A program made the position numbers and the translations under genes. Of a DNA stretch of 64,000 nucleotides, positions 47,767 to 56,968 are shown piece after piece (the stretch's first letter is position 1; each line of letters starts with the position of its first letter). This DNA comes from Citrobacter amalonaticus (lineage in GTDB: Bacteria; Pseudomonadota; Gammaproteobacteria; Enterobacterales; Enterobacteriaceae), in NCBI RefSeq assembly GCF_001559075.2, contig NZ_CP014015.2, positions 1,240,001-1,304,000 on the forward strand, read 5' to 3'. Below the pieces are notes generated by a model. The model was given only the letters and a program-made list of their open reading frames with translations, was not told the origin of the DNA and searched no databases.

Positions 47767-50208
47767 TTACTGCGCGGTTTTCTTTTTAGCGGCACGCTTT
47801 GCTTTTGTCGCCGCCGCTATTTTTTGCGTTTTCTCAGAAGGCTTTTTCGCTTTTCTGGCCTCTTTCTTCGCCGCCTTTGGCTTTTGTTTCTTCTCGCCAC
47901 GGAAAGCGCTATCAGGCTCGAAATTGGCTTTCTTACCAACCTGACGACGACGCCCGGTTTTTTTGCCTGCATCGCCTTTCTTCGCTCTTTCACGCGCCGT
48001 TTTACCTTCGTTACGCGGCGCACGCTCGCTGGAGATCAGGCTGAAATCAATCTTGCGCTCATCCATATTCACGGCTTCGACTTTCACTTCCACGCGATCG
48101 CCGAGACGATAAGTCTGTCCGCTGGATTCGCCGGTCAGGCGCTGTCCCACCTGGTCAAAACGGTAGTAGTCGTTATCCAGCGAGGAGACGTGCACCAGAC
48201 CATCGATGAACAGTTCGTCCAGACGCACAAAGAAGCCAAAGCCGGTGACGCTGGCAATCACGCCTTTAAAGACGTTGCCGACCTGATCCAGCATGAAGTC
48301 GCACTTCAGCCAGTCAGCGACGTCACGGGTTGCTTCATCCGCGCGACGTTCAGTCATCGAACAGTGCTGGCCCAGTTGCAGCATCTCTTCCATCGAGTAG
48401 TGGTAACCTCCCGTCTCGGTGGTGTTACCCTTATGGCCCTGCTCTTTCGCCAGCAGATACTTAATGGCGCGGTGCAGGGAGAGATCCGGATAACGACGGA
48501 TTGGCGAGGTAAAGTGCGCGTACGACTGTAGCGCCAGACCAAAGTGGCCCCGGTTTTCCGGATCGTAAATCGCCTGCTTCATCGAACGCAGCAGCATGGT
48601 TTGCAGCATTTCGGCATCAGGACGATCGGCGACCGATTCCAGCAGTTCCGCATAGTCACGCGGTTCTGGCTTATTGCCACCCGGCAGTTCCAGCCCCAGT
48701 TCCGCCAGAACAGAACGGAAGGAAGTGATCGCCTCGGTGGTCGGCTTGTCGTGAATACGGAACAGCGCAGGCTCCTGGGCTTTCTCAACGAAACGCGCCG
48801 CCGAGATGTTCGCCAGAATCATGCACTCTTCGATCAGCTTGTGCGCATCGTTACGCTGGGTTTGCTCAATTCGTTCAATACGGCGTTCCGCGTTGAAAAT
48901 GAACTTCGCTTCTTCACTCTCAAACGAGATGCCACCGCGCTCTTCACGGGCTTTATCCAACACTTTATAGAGGTTGTGTAGCTCTTCGATATGCTTAACC
49001 AGCGGCGCATACTGCTCGCGCAGATCCTGATCGCCCTGCAACATATGCCAGACCTTGGTGTAGGTCAGACGCGCATGTGAGCTCATCACCGCTTCGTAGA
49101 ATTTATACCCCGTCAGACGGCCTTTGGTCGAGATGGTCATTTCGCAGACCATGCACAGGCGATCAACCTGCGGGTTCAGTGAACACAGGCCGTTGGAGAG
49201 CACTTCCGGCAGCATCGGTACCACCTGCGACGGGAAGTACACGGACGTCCCGCGATTACGCGCTTCCTGGTCCAGCGGCGTCGGCGGACGCACGTAATAA
49301 CTCACGTCGGCAATCGCCACCCATAAACGCCAGCCGCCACCGCGTTTCTTCTCGCAATAGACCGCATCGTCAAAGTCGCGGGCATCTTCGCCGTCAATGG
49401 TGACCAACGGCAAATCGCGTAAATCCACACGACCGACTTTTGCCTCTTCAGGCACCTCTTCTTTCAGACCGGCAACCTGTTTTTCAACGGCGGCTGGCCA
49501 GATGTACGGGATTTCATGGGTTCGCAGCGCCATATCGACGGCCATACCGGTCCCCATGTTATCGCCCAGTACTTCGACGATTTTCCCTACCGCTTTGGTG
49601 CGGCGCGTTGGACGCTGGGTAAGTTCGACCACTACCACAAAGCCCATGCGGGCGCCCATTACCGCGTCCGGCGGGATCAGAATATCGAAACTCAGGCGAC
49701 TGTCGTCAGGGACGACAAAGCCCACGCCGGCGTCGGTGAAATAACGACCGACAATCTGGCTGGTTTTCGGCACCAGCACGCGCACGATACGCGCTTCACG
49801 GCGACCTTTACGATCCGCGCCCAGCGGTTGCGCCAATACCTGATCGCCATGGATGCAGGTTTTCATCTGCTCGCTGGAGAGATACAAATCGTCTTTACGT
49901 CCTTCGACGCGCAGAAAGCCGTAGCCATCACGGTGGCCAATAACGGTACCTTTCAGCAGATCGAGGCGTTCCGGCAGCGCATAACACTGGCGACGGGTGA
50001 AGACCAGTTGTCCGTCACGCTCCATCGCGCGCAGACGGCGACGCAGGGCTTCCTGCTGCTCTTCGCCTTTTATGTTCAGTTCCACAGCCAGCTCATCGCG
50101 GCTGGCGGGTTTTTCGCGTTTTGTTAAATGTTCGAGGATAAATTCCCGGCTTGGGATAGGATTTTCGTACTTTTCAGCTTCGCGTTCCTGGAAAGGATCT
50201 TGTGACAT
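47767..50208 (-). CDS. rnr: ribonuclease R
   Basis: 813 residues, as in E. coli. In order: an N-terminal helix-turn-helix-like region, cold-shock domains (about 80-240), the RNB catalytic domain with DGEDARDFDDAV holding the metal-binding aspartates (about 270-285), an S1 domain (about 640-725) and a Lys-rich tail of about 90 residues. It degrades structured RNA 3' to 5', matures 16S rRNA and acts in trans-translation. The ATG giving MSQDPFQEREAEKYENP matches K-12. It lies downstream of nsrR, with an ERIC element between the two. Confidence 0.96.
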   Translation of the reverse strand: MSQDPFQEREAEKYENPIPSREFILEHLTKREKPASRDELAVELNIKGEEQQEALRRRLRAMERDGQLVFTRRQCYALPERLDLLKGTVIGHRDGYGFLRVEGRKDDLYLSSEQMKTCIHGDQVLAQPLGADRKGRREARIVRVLVPKTSQIVGRYFTDAGVGFVVPDDSRLSFDILIPPDAVMGARMGFVVVVELTQRPTRRTKAVGKIVEVLGDNMGTGMAVDMALRTHEIPYIWPAAVEKQVAGLKEEVPEEAKVGRVDLRDLPLVTIDGEDARDFDDAVYCEKKRGGGWRLWVAIADVSYYVRPPTPLDQEARNRGTSVYFPSQVVPMLPEVLSNGLCSLNPQVDRLCMVCEMTISTKGRLTGYKFYEAVMSSHARLTYTKVWHMLQGDQDLREQYAPLVKHIEELHNLYKVLDKAREERGGISFESEEAKFIFNAERRIERIEQTQRNDAHKLIEECMILANISAARFVEKAQEPALFRIHDKPTTEAITSFRSVLAELGLELPGGNKPEPRDYAELLESVADRPDAEMLQTMLLRSMKQAIYDPENRGHFGLALQSYAHFTSPIRRYPDLSLHRAIKYLLAKEQGHKGNTTETGGYHYSMEEMLQLGQHCSMTERRADEATRDVADWLKCDFMLDQVGNVFKGVIASVTGFGFFVRLDELFIDGLVHVSSLDNDYYRFDQVGQRLTGESSGQTYRLGDRVEVKVEAVNMDERKIDFSLISSERAPRNEGKTARERAKKGDAGKKTGRRRQVGKKANFEPDSAFRGEKKQKPKAAKKEARKAKKPSEKTQKIAAATKAKRAAKKKTAQ

Positions 50209-50227
50209 CGAGGTTCCTCCATTGTCA

Positions 50228-50433
50228 GTTCCGGTGGAATTCCGTCGTCTTTCACGCCGTCTCTTTGTTGGCTGCCTTTGCTCTCCCCGGTCACTTACTT
50301 TTGTAAGCTCCTGGGGAGTTATGAGAGACATCGCTGTCTCTCACCGAAGGCCAGCCTGCGGCTGTTCAAATTCGTTCCTGACGAATTTGTCACTCTGTTG
50401 CCGCCGTGATACGACGCGAAATACTTTGGACTT
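50228..50433. repeat. ERIC element interrupted by a block of three hairpins
   Basis: The central ERIC palindrome is at 50283-50318 (CTCCCCGGTCACTTAC ... GTAAGCTCCTGGGGAG), matching the known ERIC1R/ERIC2 primer sites. The left arm contains CACGCCGTCTCTTTGTTGGC; the right-arm motif TTGCCGCC is displaced to 50398. The roughly 79 bases between (50319-50397) form three perfect hairpins: GAGAGACA/TGTCTCTC (50323-50342), CAGCC/GGCTG (50352-50364) and CAAATTCGT/ACGAATTTG (50367-50389). Insertions of this kind within ERIC elements have been described. It lies in the nsrR-rnr transcript. Outer ends are approximate. Confidence 0.8.
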
Positions 50434-50435
50434 CA

Positions 50436-50861
50436 TTATTCCACCAGCAATAATTTATAAAGCGGTTGATTCTCTTCAACCAAATCGGCCAGCGTGTAGT
50501 TATCCAGCTCCGTTAGAAAACTTTGCACGGCCTTAGAAAGCGCCTGTTTGAGTCGACAGGCAGGGGTGATGTGGCAAAACTCACTGCTACAGTTCACCAG
50601 CGACAGCGGTTCGAGTTCGCGCACGACATCGCCGATTCGAATGGTATTCGCGGCTTTGCCTAAACGGATCCCGCCATTTTTTCCCCGAATAGCCGTTACA
50701 AAGCCCGCCCGGCTAAGTTGATTGATTATTTTGACCATATGATTACGGGAAACGCCGTAGACGTCTGTCACCTCCGAAATACTGGTCATGCGACCTTCCG
50801 GGAGTGATGCCATATAGATTAGCGCTCGTAGTCCGTAATCGGTGAAACTCGTTAACTGCAC
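50436..50861 (-). CDS. nsrR: nitric-oxide-sensing repressor NsrR
   Basis: Rrf2-family repressor, 141 residues as in E. coli. An N-terminal winged helix (ISEVTDVYGVSRNHMVKIINQL) is followed by three cluster-binding cysteines in NCSSEFCHITPAC (about 91, 96, 102). NO destroys the Fe-S cluster and relieves repression of ytfE, hmp and other genes; the ytfE target box is in this window. rnr follows in the same direction, as in K-12, but with an ERIC element between the two genes. Confidence 0.97.
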   Translation of the reverse strand: MQLTSFTDYGLRALIYMASLPEGRMTSISEVTDVYGVSRNHMVKIINQLSRAGFVTAIRGKNGGIRLGKAANTIRIGDVVRELEPLSLVNCSSEFCHITPACRLKQALSKAVQSFLTELDNYTLADLVEENQPLYKLLLVE

Positions 50862-50989
50862 ATCAACCTCAGGGAAAAGGGGGAATCGGGATACATCTTA
50901 TTTATATTGATGATAAACCAGCCACTAGCCAGGCCGCTAATTTATTTCAGTTCGGGAAGGAAAAAAGCGAGGGTTTAACGCACGATTAA

Positions 50990-51064
50990 GCCGGATGGCG
51001 ACGCTTTGCGTCTTGTCCGGCCAACGACACTCTGTAGGCCTGATAAGCGCAGCGCCATCAGGCA
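50990..51064. repeat. BIME (two REP palindromes) downstream of purA
   Basis: A first REP unit (GCCGGATGGCGACG...CGTCTTGTCCGGC, 50990-51021) and a second (AGGCCTGATAAGCGC...GCGCCATCAGGC, 51036-51063) lie in opposite orientation with a short linker, between the end of purA (51083) and the nsrR promoter region. Confidence 0.85.
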
Positions 51065-51082
51065 CTGCGCCACGAACCAAAA

Positions 51083-52381
51083 TTATGCGTCGAACGGGTC
51101 ACGCAGAATCATGGTCTCAGTACGATCCGGGCCAGTCGAAATAATATCAATCGGCACACCGGTCAGTTCTTCGATACGCTTAATGTAGTTCAACGCTGCC
51201 TGCGGCAAACCGCTACGCTCTTTCACGCCGAAGGTGGACTCAGACCAGCCCGGCATGGTTTCGTAAATCGGCTCGATACCTTCCCAATCGTCAGCCGCCA
51301 GCGGTGTTGTGGTCACTTCGCGGCCATCCGGCATACGATAAGCGACACAGATTTTCACCTCTTTCAAACCGTCCAGTACGTCCAGTTTGGTCAGGCAGAA
51401 GCCCGACAGGGAGTTGATCTGTACTGCACGACGCACAGCAACGGAGTCCAGCCAGCCAGTACGACGACGACGACCCGTGGTAGCGCCGTATTCGTTACCC
51501 TGTTTGCACAGGAACTCACCGATGTCATCAAACAGCTCCGTCGGGAACGGACCCGCACCCACACGCGTGGAGTAAGCTTTGATGATACCCAGAACGTAAT
51601 CCACATAACGCGGACCCAGGCCAGAGCCGGTCGCCACGCCACCCGCAGTGGTGTTAGAGGACGTTACGTACGGATAGGTACCGTGGTCAATATCCAGCAG
51701 CGTACCCTGCGCGCCTTCGAACATGACGAAATCGCCACGCTTGCGCGCCTGGTCCAGCAGATCGGACACATCAACAACCATAGAGGTCAGGATGTCGGCA
51801 ATCGCCATCACATCATCCAGCACTTTCTGGTAGTCAACCGCGTCAACTTTGTAGAAGTTAACCAGCTGGAAGTTGTGATATTCCATCACTTCTTTCAGTT
51901 TTTCAGCGAAGGTGGCTTTGTCGAACAGATCGCCAACGCGCAGACCGCGACGTGCGACTTTGTCTTCGTAAGCCGGCCCGATACCACGACCGGTAGTTCC
52001 GATCGCTTTCGCGCCACGTGCTTTCTCACGCGCGTTATCCAGCGCAACGTGGTAGTCCAGAATCAGCGGGCATGCTTCAGACAACAGCAGACGCTCGCGA
52101 ACAGGAACACCACGATCTTCCAGTCCTTTCATCTCTTTCATCAGCGCAGCCGGAGACAGCACAACACCGTTACCGATGATGCTGATGACGTTCTCGCGGA
52201 GAATACCTGATGGAATAAGATGGAGGACGGTTTTTTCACCGTTGATTACGAGAGTATGGCCTGCGTTGTGACCGCCCTGGTAGCGTACAACATATTTAGC
52301 CCGTTCAGTCAGAAGATCGACGATCTTTCCTTTACCTTCGTCACCCCATTGGGTGCCCAGTACGACGACGTTGTTACCCAT
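51083..52381 (-). CDS. purA: adenylosuccinate synthetase
   Basis: 432 residues, as in E. coli. It makes adenylosuccinate from IMP and aspartate with GTP, the first committed step to AMP. The N-terminal GTP-site GTQWGDEGKGKIVD (about 9-22) and GAQGTLLDIDHGTYPYVTSSNTT (about 220-242) are intact. A single cytosolic gene, preceded by a PurR-like half-site and an unusual palindrome, followed by a BIME. Confidence 0.97.
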   Translation of the reverse strand: MGNNVVVLGTQWGDEGKGKIVDLLTERAKYVVRYQGGHNAGHTLVINGEKTVLHLIPSGILRENVISIIGNGVVLSPAALMKEMKGLEDRGVPVRERLLLSEACPLILDYHVALDNAREKARGAKAIGTTGRGIGPAYEDKVARRGLRVGDLFDKATFAEKLKEVMEYHNFQLVNFYKVDAVDYQKVLDDVMAIADILTSMVVDVSDLLDQARKRGDFVMFEGAQGTLLDIDHGTYPYVTSSNTTAGGVATGSGLGPRYVDYVLGIIKAYSTRVGAGPFPTELFDDIGEFLCKQGNEYGATTGRRRRTGWLDSVAVRRAVQINSLSGFCLTKLDVLDGLKEVKICVAYRMPDGREVTTTPLAADDWEGIEPIYETMPGWSESTFGVKERSGLPQAALNYIKRIEELTGVPIDIISTGPDRTETMILRDPFDA

Positions 52382-52393
52382 TTTTCAAAATCA

Positions 52394-52459
52394 CCGTTTG
52401 CTTAAAAATGGATTCTACCATCGCTTTTTCAGATATACAGCACTTTTTGCATGCAAAAA
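52394..52459 (-). promoter_or_regulatory. purA control region: promoter, PurR-like half-site and 16-bp palindrome
   Basis: On the minus strand TAGAAT (52417-52412), preceded by TGG, is a plausible extended -10 box. Just downstream, AAGCAAACGG (52403-52394) matches one half of the PurR box, at about the start point. About 30 bases upstream of the -10 box, TTTTTGCATGCAAAAA (52444-52459) is a perfect 16-bp palindrome; it lacks the central CG of PurR sites, so its protein is unclear. Confidence 0.45.
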
Positions 52460-52484
52460 TCAGCTAAATTCGCACGTTTTTTGA

Positions 52485-52682
52485 TCAGCCAATCGTTTTC
52501 CTCAACATGTAGTAGACCACAATGCCCGCCACCACAAGTCCACCGCCAAAACGACGTAAAGTATTTTCAGGCAACTGCGTCATGGCAGAAATCATCTTCT
52601 TCCATGCTCGCGGGTAAAGCATCGGACCTAAACCTTCAAGCACTAACACCAGAGCAAGCGCGAGCCAGATTGTTGAGTTCAT
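52485..52682 (-). CDS. yjeT: small inner-membrane protein YjeT (DUF2065)
   Basis: 65 residues, the same as in K-12. Two hydrophobic helices (about 4-20 and 45-62) flank a short basic cytoplasmic or periplasmic loop. Function is unknown. It lies after hflC and before purA. The ATG giving MNSTIWLALALVLV is chosen because an upstream in-frame start lies within the hflC terminator. Confidence 0.92.
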   Translation of the reverse strand: MNSTIWLALALVLVLEGLGPMLYPRAWKKMISAMTQLPENTLRRFGGGLVVAGIVVYYMLRKTIG

Positions 52683-52702
52683 CGGACGTCCTTTATAAAA
52701 AG

Positions 52703-52737
52703 AAAACCACCGCATCCCTGAGGATGCCGGTGGTTTT
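52703..52737 (-). terminator. terminator after hflK-hflC
   Basis: A long stem pairs AAAACCACC with GGTGGTTTT (52703-52711 and 52729-52737) plus GCATCC with GGATGC, with one bulged base. On the minus strand it is followed by CTTTTTATAAAGG. It stands between hflC and yjeT, so yjeT would depend on read-through or its own promoter. Confidence 0.85.
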
Positions 52738-52768
52738 ATGCGTCTAACCTAAAACCGTTGCGACGATA

Positions 52769-53773
52769 TTATCGCGTTGCGGTATTCGGTGTCTTCATGT
52801 AGCGGAAGAAATCGCTGTCCGGGCTCATGACCATGACATCCTGATTGCCTTCGAAGCTCTTCTCGTAAGCGCGCAGGCTACGGATAAAGGCGTAGAAGTC
52901 AGGATCCTGGCTGAACGCATCGGCAAACAGCTTCGCCGCTTCTGCATCCCCTTCACCGCGCATGATACGACCCTGACGCTCAGCTTCCGCCAGCGTTTTG
53001 GTCACTTCATAGTCGGCTGTCGCGCGCAGTTTTTCCGCTTCTTCCTGACCTTGTGAACGGTGACGACGCGCTACCGCTTCACGCTCAGCGCGCATACGGT
53101 TGTAGATCGCTTCAGACACTTCGGTCGGCAGGTTGATCTGCTTGATCCGCACGTCAACCACTTCGATACCCAATGCGGCCATACTGTTCGGATTGATCAC
53201 CGGTACATTGCCGTTGGTTTCAGCCTGAACACGCTCAGCGGCTTCGGCAATCGCGTTATCCGCTGCCGGGGTCGCCACTTCGTCTTCGGTTCCAGCAGAA
53301 CCGGAGTTCAGTGCGTCACGAACTTCCAGGGTCAGACGACCACGGGAGTCGGTCACGATGTCTTTCACATCCAGACGACCAATCTCAGAACGTAAACGGT
53401 CAGAGAACTTACGTTTCAACAGGACTTCGGCCTGAGAAATATCGCCGCCGCCCGTCGCCAGGAAGTAACGGCTGAAATCGCTGATGCGCCATTTGATGTA
53501 AGAGTCGACAATCAGGTCTTTCTTCTCTTTGGTGACAAAGCGATCGGCCTGGTTATCCATCGTCTGGATACGCGCGTCGAGCATTTTCACCGACTGAATA
53601 AACGGAACCTTAAAGTGCAAGCCTGGCTCATAAATCAACGGTTTTTTGTCGCCATCACGCACGACGCTGCTGAACTGGAACTTAATTCCGCGCTCGCCTT
53701 CTTTCACCACGAAAATTGAGGTGTACAGCACTACCAGCATGATGATGATAATCGCAATAACTGACTTACGCAT
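52769..53773 (-). CDS. hflC: FtsH protease modulator HflC
   Basis: 334 residues, SPFH/band-7 family. One N-terminal membrane anchor (about 4-20) is followed by the periplasmic SPFH domain (VVKEGERGIKFQFSSV) and a long coiled-coil region rich in Glu and Arg. With HflK it forms a large cage around FtsH and tunes degradation of membrane and regulatory proteins such as lambda CII. It starts two bases after hflK ends. Confidence 0.96.
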   Translation of the reverse strand: MRKSVIAIIIIMLVVLYTSIFVVKEGERGIKFQFSSVVRDGDKKPLIYEPGLHFKVPFIQSVKMLDARIQTMDNQADRFVTKEKKDLIVDSYIKWRISDFSRYFLATGGGDISQAEVLLKRKFSDRLRSEIGRLDVKDIVTDSRGRLTLEVRDALNSGSAGTEDEVATPAADNAIAEAAERVQAETNGNVPVINPNSMAALGIEVVDVRIKQINLPTEVSEAIYNRMRAEREAVARRHRSQGQEEAEKLRATADYEVTKTLAEAERQGRIMRGEGDAEAAKLFADAFSQDPDFYAFIRSLRAYEKSFEGNQDVMVMSPDSDFFRYMKTPNTATR

Positions 53774-53775
53774 CG

Positions 53776-55032
53776 TTATTCCCCCTGACGCTGGTAGTCG
53801 TTACGCTGCGCGTTAGCGCGGCGTTGGTCCATAATATCGCCCTGACTGGTGGACGAGGTGTTGCTTGCTCCGCTGCTGCTGGAAGAAGACGTGGAGGGCA
53901 GACGCAGCAGGTTCGAACCGCTATCGCTCTTTGCCGCTGGCGCGTTCGCGCCTTTCAGCATCTGATCCAATGGCAGAACCATCAGATTGCCACCTTTGTC
54001 GTTAACCAACACTTTACGGGTATGGCTCAACACTTTTTCCATTGTCTCGATATACAGACGCTCGCGGGTAATCTCTGGCGCCGCTTTATATTCCGGAAGA
54101 ATTTTCGCGAAGCGCGCCACTTCACCCTGCGCTTCCAGGATGGTTTGCGTTCTGTAAGCACGCGCCTCTTCGAGGATACGCTGTGCCTGACCGTTCGCAC
54201 GCGGCTGAACTTCGTTGGTATACGCTTCCGCTTCACGGATGTACTGCTGTTCGTTCTCACGGGCAGCAATCGCATCGTCAAACGCCGCTTTCACCTCTTC
54301 CGGCGGACGTGCAGCCTGGAAGTTGACGTCGAGCAGGGTAATACCCATGTTGTACGGACGAATGGTCTCTTCCAGTTCACGCTGGGTATCGCTACGAATA
54401 ACGGTACGCCCTTCGGTCAGGATACGGTCCATGGTGTATTTACCGATCACGCCGCGCAGGGCGCTGTCGGTCGCCTGACGCAGACTGTCATCCGCGCTGG
54501 TTACGCTAAACAGATATTTCTGCGGATCGGTGATGCGGTACTGCACGTTCATCTCAACGCGCACCACGTTCTCATCCGACGTCAGCATCACACCGGAAGC
54601 GGCCAGTTCGCGGACGGCTTCCACGTTCACCGGCGTAACCTCGTCGATAAACGTCGGCTTCCAGTTCAGGCCCGGTTCAACCAGATGGCTGAACTTACCA
54701 AAGCGTGTCACCACGCCGCGCTCTGCTTCTTTGATGGTGTAGAAACCGCTTGCCGCCCAGATAATGACGATAGCTGCCGCCGCGATGGAGACGACACGTC
54801 CGCCCAGATGCGGGCGCGGGCCTTGCGATGAGCTTCCGCCGCCAGAGCCGGTACCTTTACCGCCCCCCAGACCACCGAGTTTTTTACTCAGCTTGCGAAA
54901 GATGTCATCGAGATCAGGTGGCCCCTGCTCGCGACCACCTTTGTTTCCATTTCCCTCAGAGTTGCCGCCTGGTTTGCTGCTTCCCCACGGGTCGCGGTCT
55001 TGTCCGTTATTACCGGGCTGATTCCACGCCAT
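53776..55032 (-). CDS. hflK: FtsH protease modulator HflK
   Basis: 418 residues (419 in K-12). A Gly/Asn-rich cytoplasmic N-terminus (to about 78) precedes one membrane segment (VVSIAAAAIVIIWAASGFYTI, about 80-100), the SPFH domain beginning KEAERGVVTRFGKF, a coiled coil, and a Ser-rich C-terminal tail. It forms hetero-oligomers with HflC around FtsH. The 189-bp gap to hflX holds no gene. Confidence 0.96.
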   Translation of the reverse strand: MAWNQPGNNGQDRDPWGSSKPGGNSEGNGNKGGREQGPPDLDDIFRKLSKKLGGLGGGKGTGSGGGSSSQGPRPHLGGRVVSIAAAAIVIIWAASGFYTIKEAERGVVTRFGKFSHLVEPGLNWKPTFIDEVTPVNVEAVRELAASGVMLTSDENVVRVEMNVQYRITDPQKYLFSVTSADDSLRQATDSALRGVIGKYTMDRILTEGRTVIRSDTQRELEETIRPYNMGITLLDVNFQAARPPEEVKAAFDDAIAARENEQQYIREAEAYTNEVQPRANGQAQRILEEARAYRTQTILEAQGEVARFAKILPEYKAAPEITRERLYIETMEKVLSHTRKVLVNDKGGNLMVLPLDQMLKGANAPAAKSDSGSNLLRLPSTSSSSSSGASNTSSTSQGDIMDQRRANAQRNDYQRQGE

Positions 55033-55221
55033 GTTTGTGCTCCATATTTGTTATGCGATGCTATACCTGTGTTTTTTGCGCGGCAGATGCGTTGGCTACA
55101 TCCCTCAGCCCCCGTCACAGTGTTGACTATGCTCCAGAGGATTTCAGGACTTGCCGCCTTCCTGCCGCTCAACCTCCACAAGGTACAGAGGCGAAAAAAT
55201 CTTCAGGCCATATCCGTCAGA

Positions 55222-56502
55222 TCAGACAACATAGTCTTCCAAAGCCGGTTCTTGTTTACAGAGGCGACGCCAGTCAACGATCGGCAGGCGAACTTGCAGA
55301 CTTACGCTACCGTCATCCTCCATCCACTCTTTTTCTATTGCCTGAAGCTGATAAAAACGGCTTCTCAGACGCCCTTCCTGCGGCGGCAAACGCAACGTAT
55401 GCTGCGCCACCTCGCCGGAAAGTCGCTCCGTCAAAGCCTGAAAAAGCTGTGGTATCCCAACCCCTGTCTGCGCGGAAAGCCAGACACGGATCGGTTTGTT
55501 CTCTTCATCCCGGTCGATACGCGGTTCAAAGTCATCCAGCATATCGATCTTGTTCATCACCATCAGGGATGGGATCTCGTGAGCATCGATCTCTTCGAGA
55601 ACCGTATCCACTGCGTCGATGTTTTCCTGCACGCGCACATCCGCTGCATCAACCACATGCAGCAACAGTGTCGCCTGACGCGTTTCCTGGAGGGTCGCTT
55701 TAAACGCCGCTACCAGATCGTGCGGAAGATGACGGATAAACCCAACGGTATCCGCCAGCACGGTTTCCCCGACATCCGCCACGTCAATACGCCGCAGCGT
55801 CGGATCCAGGGTCGCAAACAGTTGATCTGCCGCATAGACCCTGGCTTCGGTTATCTGATTGAAAAGGGTGGATTTTCCGGCGTTGGTATATCCCACCAGC
55901 GAGACGGTCGGGACATCCGCCTTAATGCGCGACTGTCGCCCCTGCTCACGTTGCTTTTCAACTTTTTCCAGGCGCGACTGGATCTGCAATATACGGTTTC
56001 GCAATAAACGACGGTCGGTTTCGAGCTGGGTTTCACCCGGACCGCGCAAACCAATCCCGCCTTTCTGTCTTTCAAGGTGTGTCCAGCCACGGACAAGACG
56101 CGTAGCCAGATGGCGCAACTGCGCCAGTTCAACCTGCAATTTCCCCTCGTGGGTACGTGCACGCTGCGCAAAAATATCTAAGATAAGGCCAGTGCGGTCG
56201 ATAACACGACACTCACACAAGCGCTCCAGGTTACGTTCCTGGGCCGGGCTCAATGCATGATCGAATAATACGACGGCAGCGCCTGTCGCTTTTACGGCTT
56301 CCGCAATTTCAACGGCTTTACCTTCACCAACAAAGTACTTCGGGTGCGGTGCTTTACGGCTACCGGTAATCACCTGCATTGCTTCGACACCGGCGGAAGA
56401 GACCAGAGATTCAAACTCCTGGAGGTCTTCCATATCTTTGTCTTGCGAAAAATAGATGTGTACCAGTACCGCCTGCTCACCGGCGTCATAACGGTCAAAC
56501 AA
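55222..56502 (-). CDS. hflX: ribosome-splitting GTPase HflX
   Basis: 426 residues, as in K-12. The N-terminal HflX domain and its coiled-coil (about 1-195), including GGIGLRGPGETQLETDRR, are followed by a G domain with G1 GYTNAGKST (about 203-211), G3 DTVGFI and G4 NKID. It splits stalled 70S ribosomes under heat stress. It follows hfq by 74 bases; no clear terminator separates them. Confidence 0.96.
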   Translation of the reverse strand: MFDRYDAGEQAVLVHIYFSQDKDMEDLQEFESLVSSAGVEAMQVITGSRKAPHPKYFVGEGKAVEIAEAVKATGAAVVLFDHALSPAQERNLERLCECRVIDRTGLILDIFAQRARTHEGKLQVELAQLRHLATRLVRGWTHLERQKGGIGLRGPGETQLETDRRLLRNRILQIQSRLEKVEKQREQGRQSRIKADVPTVSLVGYTNAGKSTLFNQITEARVYAADQLFATLDPTLRRIDVADVGETVLADTVGFIRHLPHDLVAAFKATLQETRQATLLLHVVDAADVRVQENIDAVDTVLEEIDAHEIPSLMVMNKIDMLDDFEPRIDRDEENKPIRVWLSAQTGVGIPQLFQALTERLSGEVAQHTLRLPPQEGRLRSRFYQLQAIEKEWMEDDGSVSLQVRLPIVDWRRLCKQEPALEDYVV

Positions 56503-56576
56503 GCGTCAACCCCTCGATATAGATCAGCGGGGAACGCAGAAATTCTGGCTCCCCGTGTGTAAAACAGCCAAAAACC

Positions 56577-56885
56577 TTATTCGGTCTCTTCGCTGTCCTG
56601 TTGCGCCGCAGAACCCTGCGCGCCGCTACCGTGATGATAGTTACTGCTGGTACCGCCACCGGCATTGTTACTGTGATGAGAAACCGGGCGAGACGGGACA
56701 ACAGTAGAAATCGCGTGCTTATAAACCATCTGGCTGACCGTGTTTTTCAACAGGATCACAAACTGATCAAAAGACTCGATTTGACCTTGCAGCTTAATAC
56801 CATTCACCAAATAAATAGAAACTGGAACACGTTCCCGACGCAGTGCGTTCAGGAACGGATCTTGTAAAGATTGCCCCTTAGCCAT
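56577..56885 (-). CDS. hfq: RNA chaperone Hfq
   Basis: 102 residues, the same as in E. coli. Sm1 and Sm2 motifs form the hexameric ring; YKHAIST (about 55-61) is the proximal U-binding site. The flexible C-terminal tail has the enteric HHSNNAGG...DSEETE sequence. It pairs small RNAs with targets such as cycA via GcvB. It lies in the miaA-hfq-hflX cluster typical of the group. Confidence 0.98.
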   Translation of the reverse strand: MAKGQSLQDPFLNALRRERVPVSIYLVNGIKLQGQIESFDQFVILLKNTVSQMVYKHAISTVVPSRPVSHHSNNAGGGTSSNYHHGSGAQGSAAQQDSEETE

Positions 56886-56968
56886 TCTCTCTTTTCCTTA
56901 TATGCTTATTTGTACTTTGAATCTTTCGATTCTGAAAATTGCGCACGATACGCCTTAATTGTACACAT

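Noticed and set aside
50283..50318. Intrinsic terminator of nsrR
   Set aside because: The strong stem has no following T run on the minus strand and matches the ERIC core palindrome, so it is annotated as a repeat.
53824..54831. 335-codon open frame on the plus strand opposite hflK
   Set aside because: Antisense shadow of a conserved gene, low-complexity His/Arg/Phe-rich product, no initiation signal.
55000..56007. 335-codon open frame on the plus strand opposite hflX
   Set aside because: Same reason: hflX is fully conserved on the minus strand and this frame has no recognisable protein features.
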